A stretch of 64,000 nucleotides of DNA from JBAZLV01 sp041650055. Its GTDB lineage: Bacteria; Nitrospirota; UBA9217. The position numbers were made by a program, and so were the translations under genes. The DNA lies in assembly GCA_041650055.1 (NCBI GenBank), contig JBAZLV010000006.1:1-64000 (forward strand), read 5' to 3'. Under the pieces are notes generated by a model. The model was given only the letters and a program-made list of their open reading frames with translations. It did not search any database and was not told the DNA's origin. Below, piece after piece: positions 32,780 to 45,938 of this stretch (position 1 is its first letter; every line of letters starts with the position of its first letter).

Positions 32780-34159
32780 ATGTCTTTTAATCTCAAAGAA
32801 CTAATCGATCGCCATCAGGGCGAACAACTCTCATTGCTTTCTGAATACATGAATCCGCAGATGGCAAAGGTTTTCAAGATACTCGGGTTTGATTCCGTGT
32901 ATGTACGCGGCAAAGGCTCGCATCTCTGGGACGATAAAGGGAACGATTACCTGGACCTTCAATCAGGTTTTGGCGTGTTTGCGGTTGGGCGCTCCCATCC
33001 AAAAATCAAGGATGCCATTCGTCAGTATCTTGACCTGGATAGTCCGAATCTCATCAAGCTGGGCACGCAGCTTCTTGCGGGATTGCTTGCAAAAAAACTC
33101 GTGACTGAATATGCGCCTCCCGGACTCGATACGGTTTTTTTCTGCAATTCCGGAGCTGAAGCAGTTGACGGCGCGCTCAAATTCGCGCATGCGTATACGA
33201 ATAAGAAACGTTTCATTCATTGTGATCACAGCTTCCACGGCTTGACACTTGCAACGCTCCAGGTCAACGGATGCAAAGAATTTCGTGCTGATTATGAATC
33301 TCTTCTCTCGTGTGGATGTGAAATTCCTTTTGGGGATGCCTCGAAACTGGAATGGGAACTCTCAAAAGGAGATGTGGCTGCCGTCATTATCGAGCCGATC
33401 ATCGGTCATGGCGTGTTCATTCCTCCGGAGGATTTTATTCCTCGTGTGCGCGAACTTTGTACCAAGCATGGCGTGCTTCTCATTATGGATGAAGTCCAGA
33501 CTGGATTCGGCAGAACCGGAAAGATGTTTGCGTGCCAGCATTGGAACGTAACGCCAGACATCATGACGCTCTCGAAATCGCTTTCGGGCGGGTATTGTCC
33601 GATAGGGGCGATTCTCTATCCGCGCAAAATATACAACAGCGTTTTCAAATCGCTTGACCGAATTATGGTCCACTCCACTACCTTTAGCCAGAACGATCTT
33701 GCGGCAGTATGCGGGCTTGCTACGCTTGATGTAATCAAGGAAGAAAAACTTGTTGAGAACAGCGCGAACATGGGAGCATATCTGGTTGACAAGCTTCGTG
33801 CGATGGCAAAGAAATATGAAATGATTCATGAGATACGCGGAAAAGGATTAATCATTGCAATAGAATTTGGAGAACCAAAATCGCTGGGCTTGAAAACCGG
33901 TTGGAAAATGATTCACACCATCAATAAAAATCTCTTCTGCCAGTCGATTCTCGTTCCGCTTATTATGGATCACCATATTCTCGCCCAGGTGTCAGGACAT
34001 GGGAGAGACATCATTAAATTACTTCCGCCGCTTGTCTTTGATCAGAACGATGCTGACCGGTTCCTGAATTCATTCGAACAGGTTGTCGCTGCTGCGCATC
34101 GATTTCCCGGTCCAATTTGGGAAGTTGGCTCGAGAATAGCCAAGGCGATGGTGAAATAG
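32780..34159 (+). CDS. Class III PLP-dependent aminotransferase
   Basis: The protein has 459 residues; GGGAGG lies upstream. Fold type I pattern of the ornithine/GABA/acetylornithine group: LQSGFGVFAVGRSHPKI, FCNSGAEAVDGALKFA, SFHGLTLATL, LIMDEVQTGFGRTG (PLP-contacting Asp) and TLSKSLSGGYCPIG (PLP-binding Lys). Substrate cannot be read from sequence; HpnO-type hopanoid aminotransferases and GABA/putrescine aminotransferases are all in this group. It converges with the ThDP/aldehyde dehydrogenase pair, which would handle succinic semialdehyde if that pair is what it seems. Confidence 0.85.
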   Translation: MSFNLKELIDRHQGEQLSLLSEYMNPQMAKVFKILGFDSVYVRGKGSHLWDDKGNDYLDLQSGFGVFAVGRSHPKIKDAIRQYLDLDSPNLIKLGTQLLAGLLAKKLVTEYAPPGLDTVFFCNSGAEAVDGALKFAHAYTNKKRFIHCDHSFHGLTLATLQVNGCKEFRADYESLLSCGCEIPFGDASKLEWELSKGDVAAVIIEPIIGHGVFIPPEDFIPRVRELCTKHGVLLIMDEVQTGFGRTGKMFACQHWNVTPDIMTLSKSLSGGYCPIGAILYPRKIYNSVFKSLDRIMVHSTTFSQNDLAAVCGLATLDVIKEEKLVENSANMGAYLVDKLRAMAKKYEMIHEIRGKGLIIAIEFGEPKSLGLKTGWKMIHTINKNLFCQSILVPLIMDHHILAQVSGHGRDIIKLLPPLVFDQNDADRFLNSFEQVVAAAHRFPGPIWEVGSRIAKAMVK

Positions 34160-34346
34160 GGGTTGCATAAGAGGATATAAGTATAATGAATTTTTATGCC
34201 AAAAATTGCATGTCGTGAAAAACAAACTAAAAACTCTAACGGTGGTGCATTTGGTTTGGCCGCTATAGGTTGCCTGCCTGGTTGTCGTTTTCTTTAAGTC
34301 AATCACATAACCAGCAAATCGTGCCAGCCTGACACAAACTACCGAA

Positions 34347-35981
34347 TTACCCTGCACATTGCAGATTCACCAGCTCATTTGAGAAGACTTCAAAGTTCGG
34401 AGAGTAATCAATCGGGCAGTCAACGAGAACGACCTTTTGAAGAGCAAACGCGTTGCGTAGAATTTGCGACAAATCATCTCCTTGTTTCACGCGCATTCCT
34501 ACGGCGCCGTAGCTTTCCGCATACTTTACAAAATCAGGGTTCCCATAATCAAGCGCAAAATCAGAGAACCCTCTTCCTTGCTGTTTCCATTTGATAAACC
34601 CGAAGGCATTGTCATTCAACACAAGAACAACAACAGGAGTCTTGTATCGGAGGGCAGTCTCGAGTTCTCGAGAGTTCATCATAAACCCGCCATCCCCTAC
34701 TACGGCCAAAACGTTTTTATCGGGATTGAGCATCTTGGCCATCATGCCGACCGGAAGACCGGCGCCCATGGTTGCAAGTGCATTGTCGAGTAAGAATGTG
34801 TTGGGTTCGTATGTTCGATACAGCCGTGAAAACCAGAGTTTGTAAATGCCGTTGTCCAAGGCGAGAATGTCATTGTGCGATAGCGTTTGCTGTACATGCC
34901 ATACAATTTCTGCAGGTGTAAGAGGAAATGTTCTCTGTAAATTGAATGAGAGCTTGCGGTCAAGGAACTGTCGCATAGATTTGAATGTTTCATCACCCTT
35001 TTTTGCTTTGACTATTTTACCAAGCTGGTGAAGTGAGTTGGAAATATCTCCGATCACATTCACGTCTGAATTAAAATATTTGTCTGCGGGCGATTCCGCA
35101 AAATCAATGTTAACGATTTTTTTATTCAGCTCTTTATTCCAGATATACGGCGGATATTCAACGATGTTGTATCCAATGGCAATGATGACATCGGCTTGAT
35201 CAATTCCACAATTCACATAGTCGCGCCGGTGAATGCCAGTGGCAAACAGGCTGTATTCAGACTCATCTGAAAGAACACCCTTTCCCATCTGCGTATGTAC
35301 CGCATGGATCCCTGTTTTTTTGACGAACTGCGTTACCTGGTTGCTGACAAGGTGCCTGTTTGCACCTGAAGAGAGGATTATCAGCGGATGTTTTGAGGCG
35401 TTGATAAGGTCGGCGGCACGAGCAATTGACTTATAGTCTGCGGCAGGGCGGCGTGTATAACTTTGTTGCTGAATATGTGCATCGGTCTTGCTTGCAGCGA
35501 CATCTTCAGGAAGCTCCAGATGCACTGCTCCTGGCCGCTCTGCCTGTGCTAGCTGAAATGCATTCCGCACCATGGTCGGTATCATACCTGGATCGATTAT
35601 AGAGACTGCATCTTTTGTAATTGGTTTCATCATATTTATTACATCAATAATCTGGAATCGCGCCTGTCGATTTTCTAGAAGCGGCTTCTGACCTGAGATA
35701 GAAACGACCGGTGCACCGATGAGCTGCGCGTGCGCTATGCCAGTTACAAGATTTGTTGCCCCAGGCCCAAGTGTGGAAAAACAGACCCCGGCTTTTCCTG
35801 TCAGTCTTCCATAGGTTGCTGCCATGAATGCGGCTGTTTGTTCGTGGCGGGTGATGATAACCTTGATTGACGAAGTTCGGAGTGATTCAAGAAAATCAAG
35901 ATTCTCCTCGCCAGGCAGGCCGAAGATATATTCCACGCCTTCTTCTTCAAGTTGTTTTACGAACAGATCTGATGCTTTCAT
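34347..35981 (-). CDS. ThDP-dependent enzyme, probable 2-oxoglutarate decarboxylase (acetolactate synthase-like)
   Basis: The protein has 544 residues in the pyruvate-decarboxylase-type three-domain layout. N-terminal PYR domain with the cofactor-activating Glu in YIFGLPGEEN, then TRHEQTAAFMAATYGRLTGKAGVC and STLGPGATNL; C-terminal PP domain with VVGDGGFMMNSRELETAL ... VLVLNDN (GDG-N27-N ThDP/Mg site). It would usually be annotated as acetolactate synthase large subunit, but there is no small regulatory subunit gene (ilvN) and no alsD next to it. Instead, 13 nt upstream sits a succinate-semialdehyde dehydrogenase gene. This pair, and the wording of the N-terminal block, match the cyanobacterial 2-oxoglutarate decarboxylase first mis-annotated as IlvB. 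The decarboxylase role is inferred. Confidence 0.72.
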   Translation of the reverse strand: MKASDLFVKQLEEEGVEYIFGLPGEENLDFLESLRTSSIKVIITRHEQTAAFMAATYGRLTGKAGVCFSTLGPGATNLVTGIAHAQLIGAPVVSISGQKPLLENRQARFQIIDVINMMKPITKDAVSIIDPGMIPTMVRNAFQLAQAERPGAVHLELPEDVAASKTDAHIQQQSYTRRPAADYKSIARAADLINASKHPLIILSSGANRHLVSNQVTQFVKKTGIHAVHTQMGKGVLSDESEYSLFATGIHRRDYVNCGIDQADVIIAIGYNIVEYPPYIWNKELNKKIVNIDFAESPADKYFNSDVNVIGDISNSLHQLGKIVKAKKGDETFKSMRQFLDRKLSFNLQRTFPLTPAEIVWHVQQTLSHNDILALDNGIYKLWFSRLYRTYEPNTFLLDNALATMGAGLPVGMMAKMLNPDKNVLAVVGDGGFMMNSRELETALRYKTPVVVLVLNDNAFGFIKWKQQGRGFSDFALDYGNPDFVKYAESYGAVGMRVKQGDDLSQILRNAFALQKVVLVDCPIDYSPNFEVFSNELVNLQCAG

Positions 35982-35994
35982 AAAATGTCCTTTG

Positions 35995-37404
35995 TTATTC
36001 CTTGACGATAATACTTTTTATACTCACAAATTCCTTCAATCCATACTGAGAAAGCTCTCGACCAAATCCAGATTTTTTTACTCCTCCAAACGGCAGTCGA
36101 GGATCGGATTTTACCATGTCATTAATGGCCACAATACCTGCTTCGAGTCTTGATGCAATTTTTTCCGCACGTTCGTGATTCTGGCTCCAGATTGAGGCTC
36201 CCAGACCAAATTCAGAATCGTTCGCAACTGCAATTGCTTCTTCATCATTCTTCACTCTAATAATGGGAGCGATCGGACCAAATACTTCTTCTGTCAAAAC
36301 TTTCATGCGTTTGGTGGGATTCAGTACTGCGCAGGGGGAAAAGAAAAAGCCATGCTTTGAGGAAAAGGGGATTTGGACAATCTTTGCCCCTTTTCTTTTT
36401 GCATCTGCCAATTGGCTGTTTAAATCCTTCATAATCTCCGGTTTAGCAACTGGTCCCACATCAGTTGGTTCATCCAGCGGATCGCCGATTTTAAGTTCCT
36501 TGAGTCGCGTGGTAAACATTTCTATGAATTTGTCTGCGACTGCTTCGTGAACAATAAACCGTTTTGCGGCAATGCAACTCTGTCCGGTATTAACCATGCG
36601 GGCATTGGCTGCCATTTTCCCGGCAATTTCGATGTTTGCATCGTCAAGGACAATATAAGGATCCGAACCTCCAAGTTCGAGGACAACTTTTTTAATTTTC
36701 CCACCTGCATGAGCCCCGACCTCTTCTCCTGCCTTGTTACTCCCTGTCAAAGAAACGGCATCAACTTGATCTTCATCAATTAATCGAAGCGTATCTTGTG
36801 TATCAATAAGGAGTGTTTTCAAAATGTATCCTGGAAACCCGGCCTTTATGAAAGCGTCTTCAATGGCAAGGGCTGACATGGGGACATTCGAAGCATGTTT
36901 GAGTAATACCACATTGCCAGCCGCGATTGCAGGAACGCCAAAGCGAAATGCCTGCCAAAAAGGAAAATTCCAAGGCATGATGGCGAGCACAATGCCAAGA
37001 GGCTCGAAGGTAATATAGCTTTTCAGAGCTTCCGTTTTTACCATTTCCGGCTTGAGCATTGCCGGCGCGTGTTCAGCATAATACTCACAAAGCCATGCAC
37101 ATTTTTCAACTTCAGCACGCGATTCGCGGATCGTTTTGCCCATTTCCAGGGTCATGGTTTCTGCATACAGCTGTTTCTCTGACCGGAGCTGGTTTGCAAG
37201 CTTCCTTATAAAGGAAGATCTTTCCGGCACAGATACTTCTCGCCAGGAACGAAATGCCTCTTGAGAACGCCGAACGGCATTCACAATCTCGTGGTGTGTC
37301 ATGAGCCGAAATTCTTTTATTACGTGCTCTGTATAAGGGTTAATAGATCGTATATTTTTTTTCTGAACTGTCAATTTTTTTTGAAGAGATTTTTTTATAG
37401 ACAT
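35995..37404 (-). CDS. Aldehyde dehydrogenase, probable succinate-semialdehyde dehydrogenase
   Basis: The protein has 469 residues; AGGAGG precedes the ATG. ALDH superfamily: MPWNFPFWQAFRFGVPAIAAGN, SLTGSNKAGEEVG, VLELGGSDPYIV (catalytic Glu), NTGQSCIAAKR (catalytic Cys) and EEVFGPIAPI. The shortish length and the PWNFPFWQ block resemble the Sad/GabD-type succinic semialdehyde dehydrogenases. First gene of a two-gene minus-strand operon with the ThDP enzyme. Together they would turn 2-oxoglutarate into succinate without CoA. Confidence 0.85.
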   Translation of the reverse strand: MSIKKSLQKKLTVQKKNIRSINPYTEHVIKEFRLMTHHEIVNAVRRSQEAFRSWREVSVPERSSFIRKLANQLRSEKQLYAETMTLEMGKTIRESRAEVEKCAWLCEYYAEHAPAMLKPEMVKTEALKSYITFEPLGIVLAIMPWNFPFWQAFRFGVPAIAAGNVVLLKHASNVPMSALAIEDAFIKAGFPGYILKTLLIDTQDTLRLIDEDQVDAVSLTGSNKAGEEVGAHAGGKIKKVVLELGGSDPYIVLDDANIEIAGKMAANARMVNTGQSCIAAKRFIVHEAVADKFIEMFTTRLKELKIGDPLDEPTDVGPVAKPEIMKDLNSQLADAKRKGAKIVQIPFSSKHGFFFSPCAVLNPTKRMKVLTEEVFGPIAPIIRVKNDEEAIAVANDSEFGLGASIWSQNHERAEKIASRLEAGIVAINDMVKSDPRLPFGGVKKSGFGRELSQYGLKEFVSIKSIIVKE

Positions 37405-37514
37405 TATGTCCTCCTGTCTCAGGGGTAGGCGTGAGGATTTTTAGTATGCAGCAAAATGACAGGAATTACTATGAAAATTCCACCCATGATACCGTAGTGT
37501 TGATCACCATTTTT

Positions 37515-37523
37515 ATTATAGCA
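37515..37523 (-). promoter_or_regulatory. Extended -10 promoter for the dehydrogenase/ThDP operon
   Basis: TGCTATAAT on the minus strand, 110 bp before the dehydrogenase start; no good -35. Confidence 0.5.
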
Positions 37524-37572
37524 TCAAGACTCTAAAAAAATTCAAAAGAAGATGTTCAGGTTTGCTTTCCCA

Positions 37573-37581
37573 TGGTATAAT
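37573..37581 (+). promoter_or_regulatory. Extended -10 promoter for the NahK-like gene
   Basis: TGGTATAAT, about 29 bp before the preferred start at 37610. An ATG at 37586 would be leaderless from this promoter. Confidence 0.5.
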
Positions 37582-37609
37582 CTTGATGCCATATTCTTTG
37601 CTATCGCCC

Positions 37610-38809
37610 ATGATTGATTCCATTATTTCTCACTTTTCCGTTTCCAGTGTTCCCTGTACGTATAAGCGCTTTGGAGCTGGGCTTATTCATGATACCTATC
37701 TTTGCGAATGCAAGGAAGGAGGAACTCTTCATCAGTATATTCTTCAGCGCATCAACACAGCTATCTTCCCCCATCCGCAACAGATCATGTCCAATATTCA
37801 AAAAGTCACCGAGCATCTTACAAAAAAACTTCAGGCTCGCGGTATTGCAGATCCGTTTTACATGACTCCCACACTCGTTCTTACCAAGAGCGGGGAAACA
37901 TTTTATCCTCATCAGGATGGAACGTCGTGGCGGATGTTTCATTTTATTCAGCGGGGCATTGTTGTCGATTTCATTCAGAATCGGCAGCATGCTTATGAAG
38001 TTGGCCGCGGGCTTGGAGCGTTTCAGGCTGAGCTGAGAGATCTAAATCCGTCGGTCTTGTATGAAACACTTCCAGGTTTTCACACATTACCCGCTTATTT
38101 CGCAGAGTATGAATCTGCATTGAAGGGAAACCCAAAGAATCGCGTCAAAGAAGTCGAACAGGAGACACTTTTTATATTCAAAAGAAGAGATTTTATTTCT
38201 CAATTCGAGCAACGGCTCAAATCAGGCAATGTCCCGATCCGTATCGTTCATTATGATCCTAAAGTAAATAACATTATGCTCCGACAAGATACGCATACAG
38301 CGCTCTGCATGCTGGATTTAGACACGGTGATGCCCGGCTATGCGCCTCTGGATTTCGGTGATTGCGTCCGGTCAGCAGCAAATCCAGCTGGAGAAGATGA
38401 GCTCGATCTTTCAAAAGTTACATTGCATCTGCCTTTTTTTGAGGCGATTACAAGCGGCTATTTTTTAGAAGCAAGATCGTTTCTTACACACCAGGAGATC
38501 GAGATGCTTCCTGATGCGGCGAAGGCTATCACGTTTGAGCTTGGACTCCGGTTTCTTGCTGATTATTTACGAGGAGACACCTATTTCAAAGTTCAGTATC
38601 CAACTCACAACAAAGACCGTGCCCGCGTCCAGTTTAAATTGCTTGAAAGCATGGAAGCGTCCGAAGATCAGATGAGGCAGATTGTCACTATTGCAGCAGG
38701 AGAACAATTAATTGATATTTGTGGAGAGGAGGTGACAGCAATGGCCTGTGCCAAAAAATGCGGATCAAAGAAAGCAACCAAGAAAAAAACAGCAAAAAAG
38801 AAAAAATAA
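37610..38809 (+). CDS. Aminoglycoside-phosphotransferase-fold kinase, NahK-like
   Basis: The protein has 399 residues from the ATG at 37610; 37586 is an alternative. Kinase core: GAGLIHDTYLCE, YILQRIN (ATP-contacting Lys region is replaced by an Arg), IVHYDPKVNNIML (catalytic Asp and Asn), LDLDTVMPGYAPLDFGDCVRSAAN (metal-binding Asp). The LDTVMPG / DFGDC phrase is typical of N-acetylhexosamine 1-kinases and their relatives, so an amino sugar or sugar alcohol is the likely substrate. The C-terminus is an odd tail, AMACAKKCGSKKATKKKTAKKKK-type, about 20 residues of Cys, Lys and Ala. Confidence 0.8.
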   Translation: MIDSIISHFSVSSVPCTYKRFGAGLIHDTYLCECKEGGTLHQYILQRINTAIFPHPQQIMSNIQKVTEHLTKKLQARGIADPFYMTPTLVLTKSGETFYPHQDGTSWRMFHFIQRGIVVDFIQNRQHAYEVGRGLGAFQAELRDLNPSVLYETLPGFHTLPAYFAEYESALKGNPKNRVKEVEQETLFIFKRRDFISQFEQRLKSGNVPIRIVHYDPKVNNIMLRQDTHTALCMLDLDTVMPGYAPLDFGDCVRSAANPAGEDELDLSKVTLHLPFFEAITSGYFLEARSFLTHQEIEMLPDAAKAITFELGLRFLADYLRGDTYFKVQYPTHNKDRARVQFKLLESMEASEDQMRQIVTIAAGEQLIDICGEEVTAMACAKKCGSKKATKKKTAKKKK

Positions 38810-38821
38810 ATTCTCATCTTT

Positions 38822-38847
38822 ATGCGGCGGGAAAATTCCCGCCGCAT
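38822..38847. terminator. Strong hairpin, possible terminator
   Basis: ATGCGGCGGGAA / TTCCCGCCGCAT with a 2-nt loop, 12 bp after the NahK-like stop. It lacks a T-run on the plus strand, so termination is likely but not certain. Confidence 0.6.
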
Positions 38848-38872
38848 TCCCATTCCTTCACGACTATTTGCA

Positions 38873-38901
38873 TTGACTTTCCAGTAAGGCTATGGTAAAT
38901 C
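38873..38901 (+). promoter_or_regulatory. Probable tyrS promoter
   Basis: TTGACT, 17-nt spacer, TAAATC, about 40 bp before the tyrS start. Confidence 0.55.
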
Positions 38902-38939
38902 TCTTTACGCTTTACTCCAATACATTTGATTGAGGTTGT

Positions 38940-40148
38940 ATGCTTTCTGCACAGGAACAACTGGCTCTTATTCGACGCGGATCTGCTGAGATCATTTCCG
39001 AAGAGCATCTTCTTAAAAAACTCGAACAATCGATTCAAAAGAAAAAACCGTTAAAAATTAAAGCGGGTTTTGATCCAACCGCACCGGACATTCATCTTGG
39101 TCATACCGTGCTGCTGAATAAACTGAAACAGTTTCAGGATCTTGGCCATGATGTTATTTTTCTTATCGGCGATTTCACCGGCATGATCGGCGATCCTACC
39201 GGAAAATCTGAAACCAGGAAGCATCTTACCAAAGAAGAAGTTGCTGAGAATGCAAAAACATATCAGACGCAGATATTCAAGATTCTCGACCCCAAGAAAA
39301 CGACCATTGTATTCAACAGCACGTGGATGTCCACCATGACAGCGGCTGATTTAATTCAACTTGCGGCAAAGCATACAGTCGCCAGAATGCTTGAACGAGA
39401 AGATTTTAAAAAGCGTTATCAAAAAGAACTCCCGATCAGCATTCATGAATTTCTCTACCCCCTTATCCAGGGATATGATTCCGTGGTTCTGAAGGCGGAT
39501 GTCGAGCTTGGGGGAACCGATCAAAAATTCAATTTGCTCGTAGGCCGAGAGCTTCAAAAAGAATATGGGCAAGAGCCACAGTCAATTGTCATGATGCCGC
39601 TTCTTGAAGGTCTTGATGGCGTCAACAAAATGAGCAAGAGTCTGGGGAATTATATAGGCATTAACGAGGCTGCAGGCGATATTTTTGGAAAGGTCATGTC
39701 AATCAGCGATGTTCTGATGCTTCGCTATTATGAACTTTTAAGCACTGTATCCTTGGAAGCATTGGATGAAATAAAACATGGTATTGAGTCAGGCAAGCTT
39801 CATCCTATGGAGATAAAGAAAAGTCTGGCTGAAGAATTCGTTGATCGGTTTTGCGGTGTTGGAGAAGGGAAGAAAGCTCGCGCAGAATTTGAGAAAGTTT
39901 TTAGCAAAAAAGATCTGCCCGATGATATCCCTGTAGCGAGCATTCCTTGGGAAGATGGAAAATTGGCAAAACTTATGGCTGCGTCAGGGCTTGTGTCCAG
40001 TAATTCTGAAGCGCGCAGATTAATTCAGCAGGGTGCTGTAGAGGTAAATCAGCAAATTATTACTAATATTCATGCAGAACTTGCTGCGCAGGAAACAATA
40101 ATTAAGGCGGGAAAGAAGCGTTTTATCAAGCTGATTCCTCAAAAATAA
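38940..40148 (+). CDS. tyrS: Tyrosyl-tRNA synthetase
   Basis: The protein has 402 residues. Class I synthetase: KAGFDPTAPDIHLGHTVLLNKL (HIGH-type HLGH), DVELGGTDQKFNLLVGREL (tyrosine site), LEGLDGVNKMSKSLGN (KMSKS), and a C-terminal S4 RNA-binding domain (KLAKLMAASGLVSSNSEARRLIQQGAV). It belongs to the shorter TyrZ-like group. Confidence 0.96.
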   Translation: MLSAQEQLALIRRGSAEIISEEHLLKKLEQSIQKKKPLKIKAGFDPTAPDIHLGHTVLLNKLKQFQDLGHDVIFLIGDFTGMIGDPTGKSETRKHLTKEEVAENAKTYQTQIFKILDPKKTTIVFNSTWMSTMTAADLIQLAAKHTVARMLEREDFKKRYQKELPISIHEFLYPLIQGYDSVVLKADVELGGTDQKFNLLVGRELQKEYGQEPQSIVMMPLLEGLDGVNKMSKSLGNYIGINEAAGDIFGKVMSISDVLMLRYYELLSTVSLEALDEIKHGIESGKLHPMEIKKSLAEEFVDRFCGVGEGKKARAEFEKVFSKKDLPDDIPVASIPWEDGKLAKLMAASGLVSSNSEARRLIQQGAVEVNQQIITNIHAELAAQETIIKAGKKRFIKLIPQK

Positions 40149-40174
40149 AAAAATACATTTTCATGAAAAAAAAC

Positions 40175-40203
40175 TTGACACAGAGAAACGATTCTGATAG
40201 ATT
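40175..40203 (+). promoter_or_regulatory. rRNA operon promoter P1
   Basis: TTGACA, 17-nt spacer, TAGATT, in the 330-bp gap between tyrS and 16S. The gap holds two promoters and the 16S processing stem, no gene. Confidence 0.75.
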
Positions 40204-40297
40204 GCAACCTTCGTGCGGCGGTAAAAACCTCGGGCAAAACCTCGAAGTTGAAATACCAACCGAACATTCCATTCTTTGAAATAGACTAAGAAAATTA

Positions 40298-40326
40298 TTG
40301 ACAAGGCAGTTTGCTTTTGTTAATAT
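40298..40326 (+). promoter_or_regulatory. rRNA operon promoter P2
   Basis: TTGACA (40298-40303), 17-nt spacer, TAATAT (40321-40326). Confidence 0.8.
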
Positions 40327-40355
40327 GCGCTTTCCGCAATTCTGCGGAATTTATG

Positions 40356-40377
40356 GTCTTTGAAAACTAAATAGGTG
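40356..40377 (+). other. 16S pre-rRNA processing stem, 5' strand
   Basis: GTCTTTGAAAACTAAATAGG plus TG; pairs with 42096-42118 (CACCTATTTAGTTTT...) across the 16S gene, the expected RNase III substrate. Confidence 0.7.
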
Positions 40378-40479
40378 TAGAAGTCTAAAATCGTTACCAA
40401 GCGATTTTAGATGTTGGCGGGTTTTTGAGTATAAAACAAGTCAAGTTACCTTGAGTAACATTGCATAAGGATCAGATTT

Positions 40480-42050
<1,571 letters not shown>

Positions 42051-42095
42051 GAATTAGAGATTGATTTCAATCTCTCATCTTAGGTCGTTCGCCAG

Positions 42096-42118
42096 CACCT
42101 ATTTAGTTTTGAAGGACC
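42096..42118 (+). other. 16S pre-rRNA processing stem, 3' strand
   Basis: CACCTATTTAGTTTTGAAGG plus ACC, near-complement of 40356-40377. Confidence 0.7.
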
Positions 42119-42121
42119 ATA

Positions 42122-42173
42122 CAAAAGCAAATCCGAAATACGAATTTCTAAATATGAAATGTTTAGAGTTCAG
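42122..42173. repeat. A/T-rich short-period repeat, copy 5 (inside rRNA spacer)
   Basis: CAAATCCGAAATACGAATTT followed by CTAAATATGAAATGTTTAGAG. It is part of the 16S-tRNA-Ile spacer; no other feature is visible in 42174-42270. Confidence 0.55.
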
Positions 42174-42270
42174 ATGTGAGGATTTGATGTTGTGCTCAGG
42201 GCTATAGGCATGGGCTCGGAGCTTTACCCCCGGGAAAGTCCTGAGTCTGTGGAATCAGTAATCACTCTGA

Positions 42271-42347
<77 letters not shown>

Positions 42348-42400
42348 AATAAAACAAATCCTAAATTAGAACTTCGAAATTCGAATTTAGAATTTGCTGT
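42348..42400. repeat. A/T-rich short-period repeat, copy 6 (between two tRNAs)
   Basis: AAACAAATCCTAAATTAGAA then CTTCGAAATTCGAATTTAG; contains the perfect palindrome CGAAATTCG-type core. Lies between tRNA-Ile and tRNA-Ala. Confidence 0.6.
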
Positions 42401-42406
42401 TATCAT

Positions 42407-42482
42407 GGGGCTGTAGCTCAGCTGGGAGAGCACCTGCTTTGCAAGCAGGGGGTCAGCGGTTCGATCCCGCTCAGCTCCACCA
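42407..42482 (+). tRNA. tRNA-Ala (UGC)
   Basis: GGGGCTG acceptor, TGC anticodon in CTGCTTTGCAAGCAG, encoded CCA. 76 nt. Confidence 0.97.
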
Positions 42483-42552
42483 AAATTTAAAAAATTCAAA
42501 GTACAAAGTCCAACATTCAATCGTTTGAATTTTGAACTTTGGATTTTGGAAT
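42483..42552. repeat. A-rich short-period repeat, copy 7 (between tRNA-Ala and 23S)
   Basis: AATTCAAAGTACAAAGTCCA followed by ACATTCAATCG and then the inverse, TTTGAACTTTGGATTTTGG. It can therefore fold back on itself. Confidence 0.6.
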
Positions 42553-42585
42553 TCCCGCTCAGTATTGTTGAGCGGGCTGTTCTTT

Positions 42586-42608
42586 GACAACTGAATAGCA
42601 AGAAGTAC
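42586..42608 (+). other. 23S pre-rRNA processing stem, 5' strand
   Basis: GACAACTGAATAGCAAGAAG plus TAC; pairs with 45702-45721 across the 23S gene with small bulges. Confidence 0.65.
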
Positions 42609-42664
42609 AAGAAAAGCTGAGGCGAAAATCAAGAAACGCCGAATCTGCCAGAAGCAGATTTGGT

Positions 42665-45666
<3,002 letters not shown>

Positions 45667-45701
45667 CTAAATTTTCTGCTTCTGACAAATTCGGCTTTTA
45701 A

Positions 45702-45721
45702 GTACTCTTGCATTCAGTGTC
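45702..45721 (+). other. 23S pre-rRNA processing stem, 3' strand
   Basis: GTACTCTTGCATTCAGTGTC, near-complement of 42586-42608. Confidence 0.65.
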
Positions 45722-45738
45722 AAACATTGTTATACAGT

Positions 45739-45858
45739 TTCTCGGTGGCTATACCGGAGGGGTCACACCCGTACCCATCTCGAACACGGAAGTTAAGCTC
45801 TCCAGGGCCGATGATACTATGACCGTGAGGTCATGGGAAAGTAGGTCGTCGCCGGGAA
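45739..45858 (+). rRNA. 5S ribosomal RNA
   Basis: CTCGGTGGCTATACCGGAGG, ACCCATCTCGAACACGGAAG and a closing GTCGCCGGGAA; terminal stem pairs the two ends. About 120 nt. Confidence 0.95.
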
Positions 45859-45866
45859 TATTTTTC

Positions 45867-45901
45867 AAGCCCATCATCTGAAAAGGTGATGGGCTTTTTT
45901 A
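45867..45901 (+). terminator. rRNA operon terminator
   Basis: AAGCCCATCA / TGATGGGCTT with a 10-nt loop and a T-run. Confidence 0.92.
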
Positions 45902-45938
45902 TTGCTGCTTTTTTTACGATCATGGTATACTGCGCGCC

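Noticed and set aside
38755..38809. Frameshift at the end of the NahK-like gene giving the Lys-rich tail
   Set aside because: The frame is intact through a clean stop and the tail (KKATKKKTAKKKK) is of a kind seen as genuine low-complexity extension; no alternative frame restores homology.
40356..40377. boxA antitermination site before 16S
   Set aside because: It resembles boxA loosely but is the near-complement of 42096-42118, so a processing stem explains it better.
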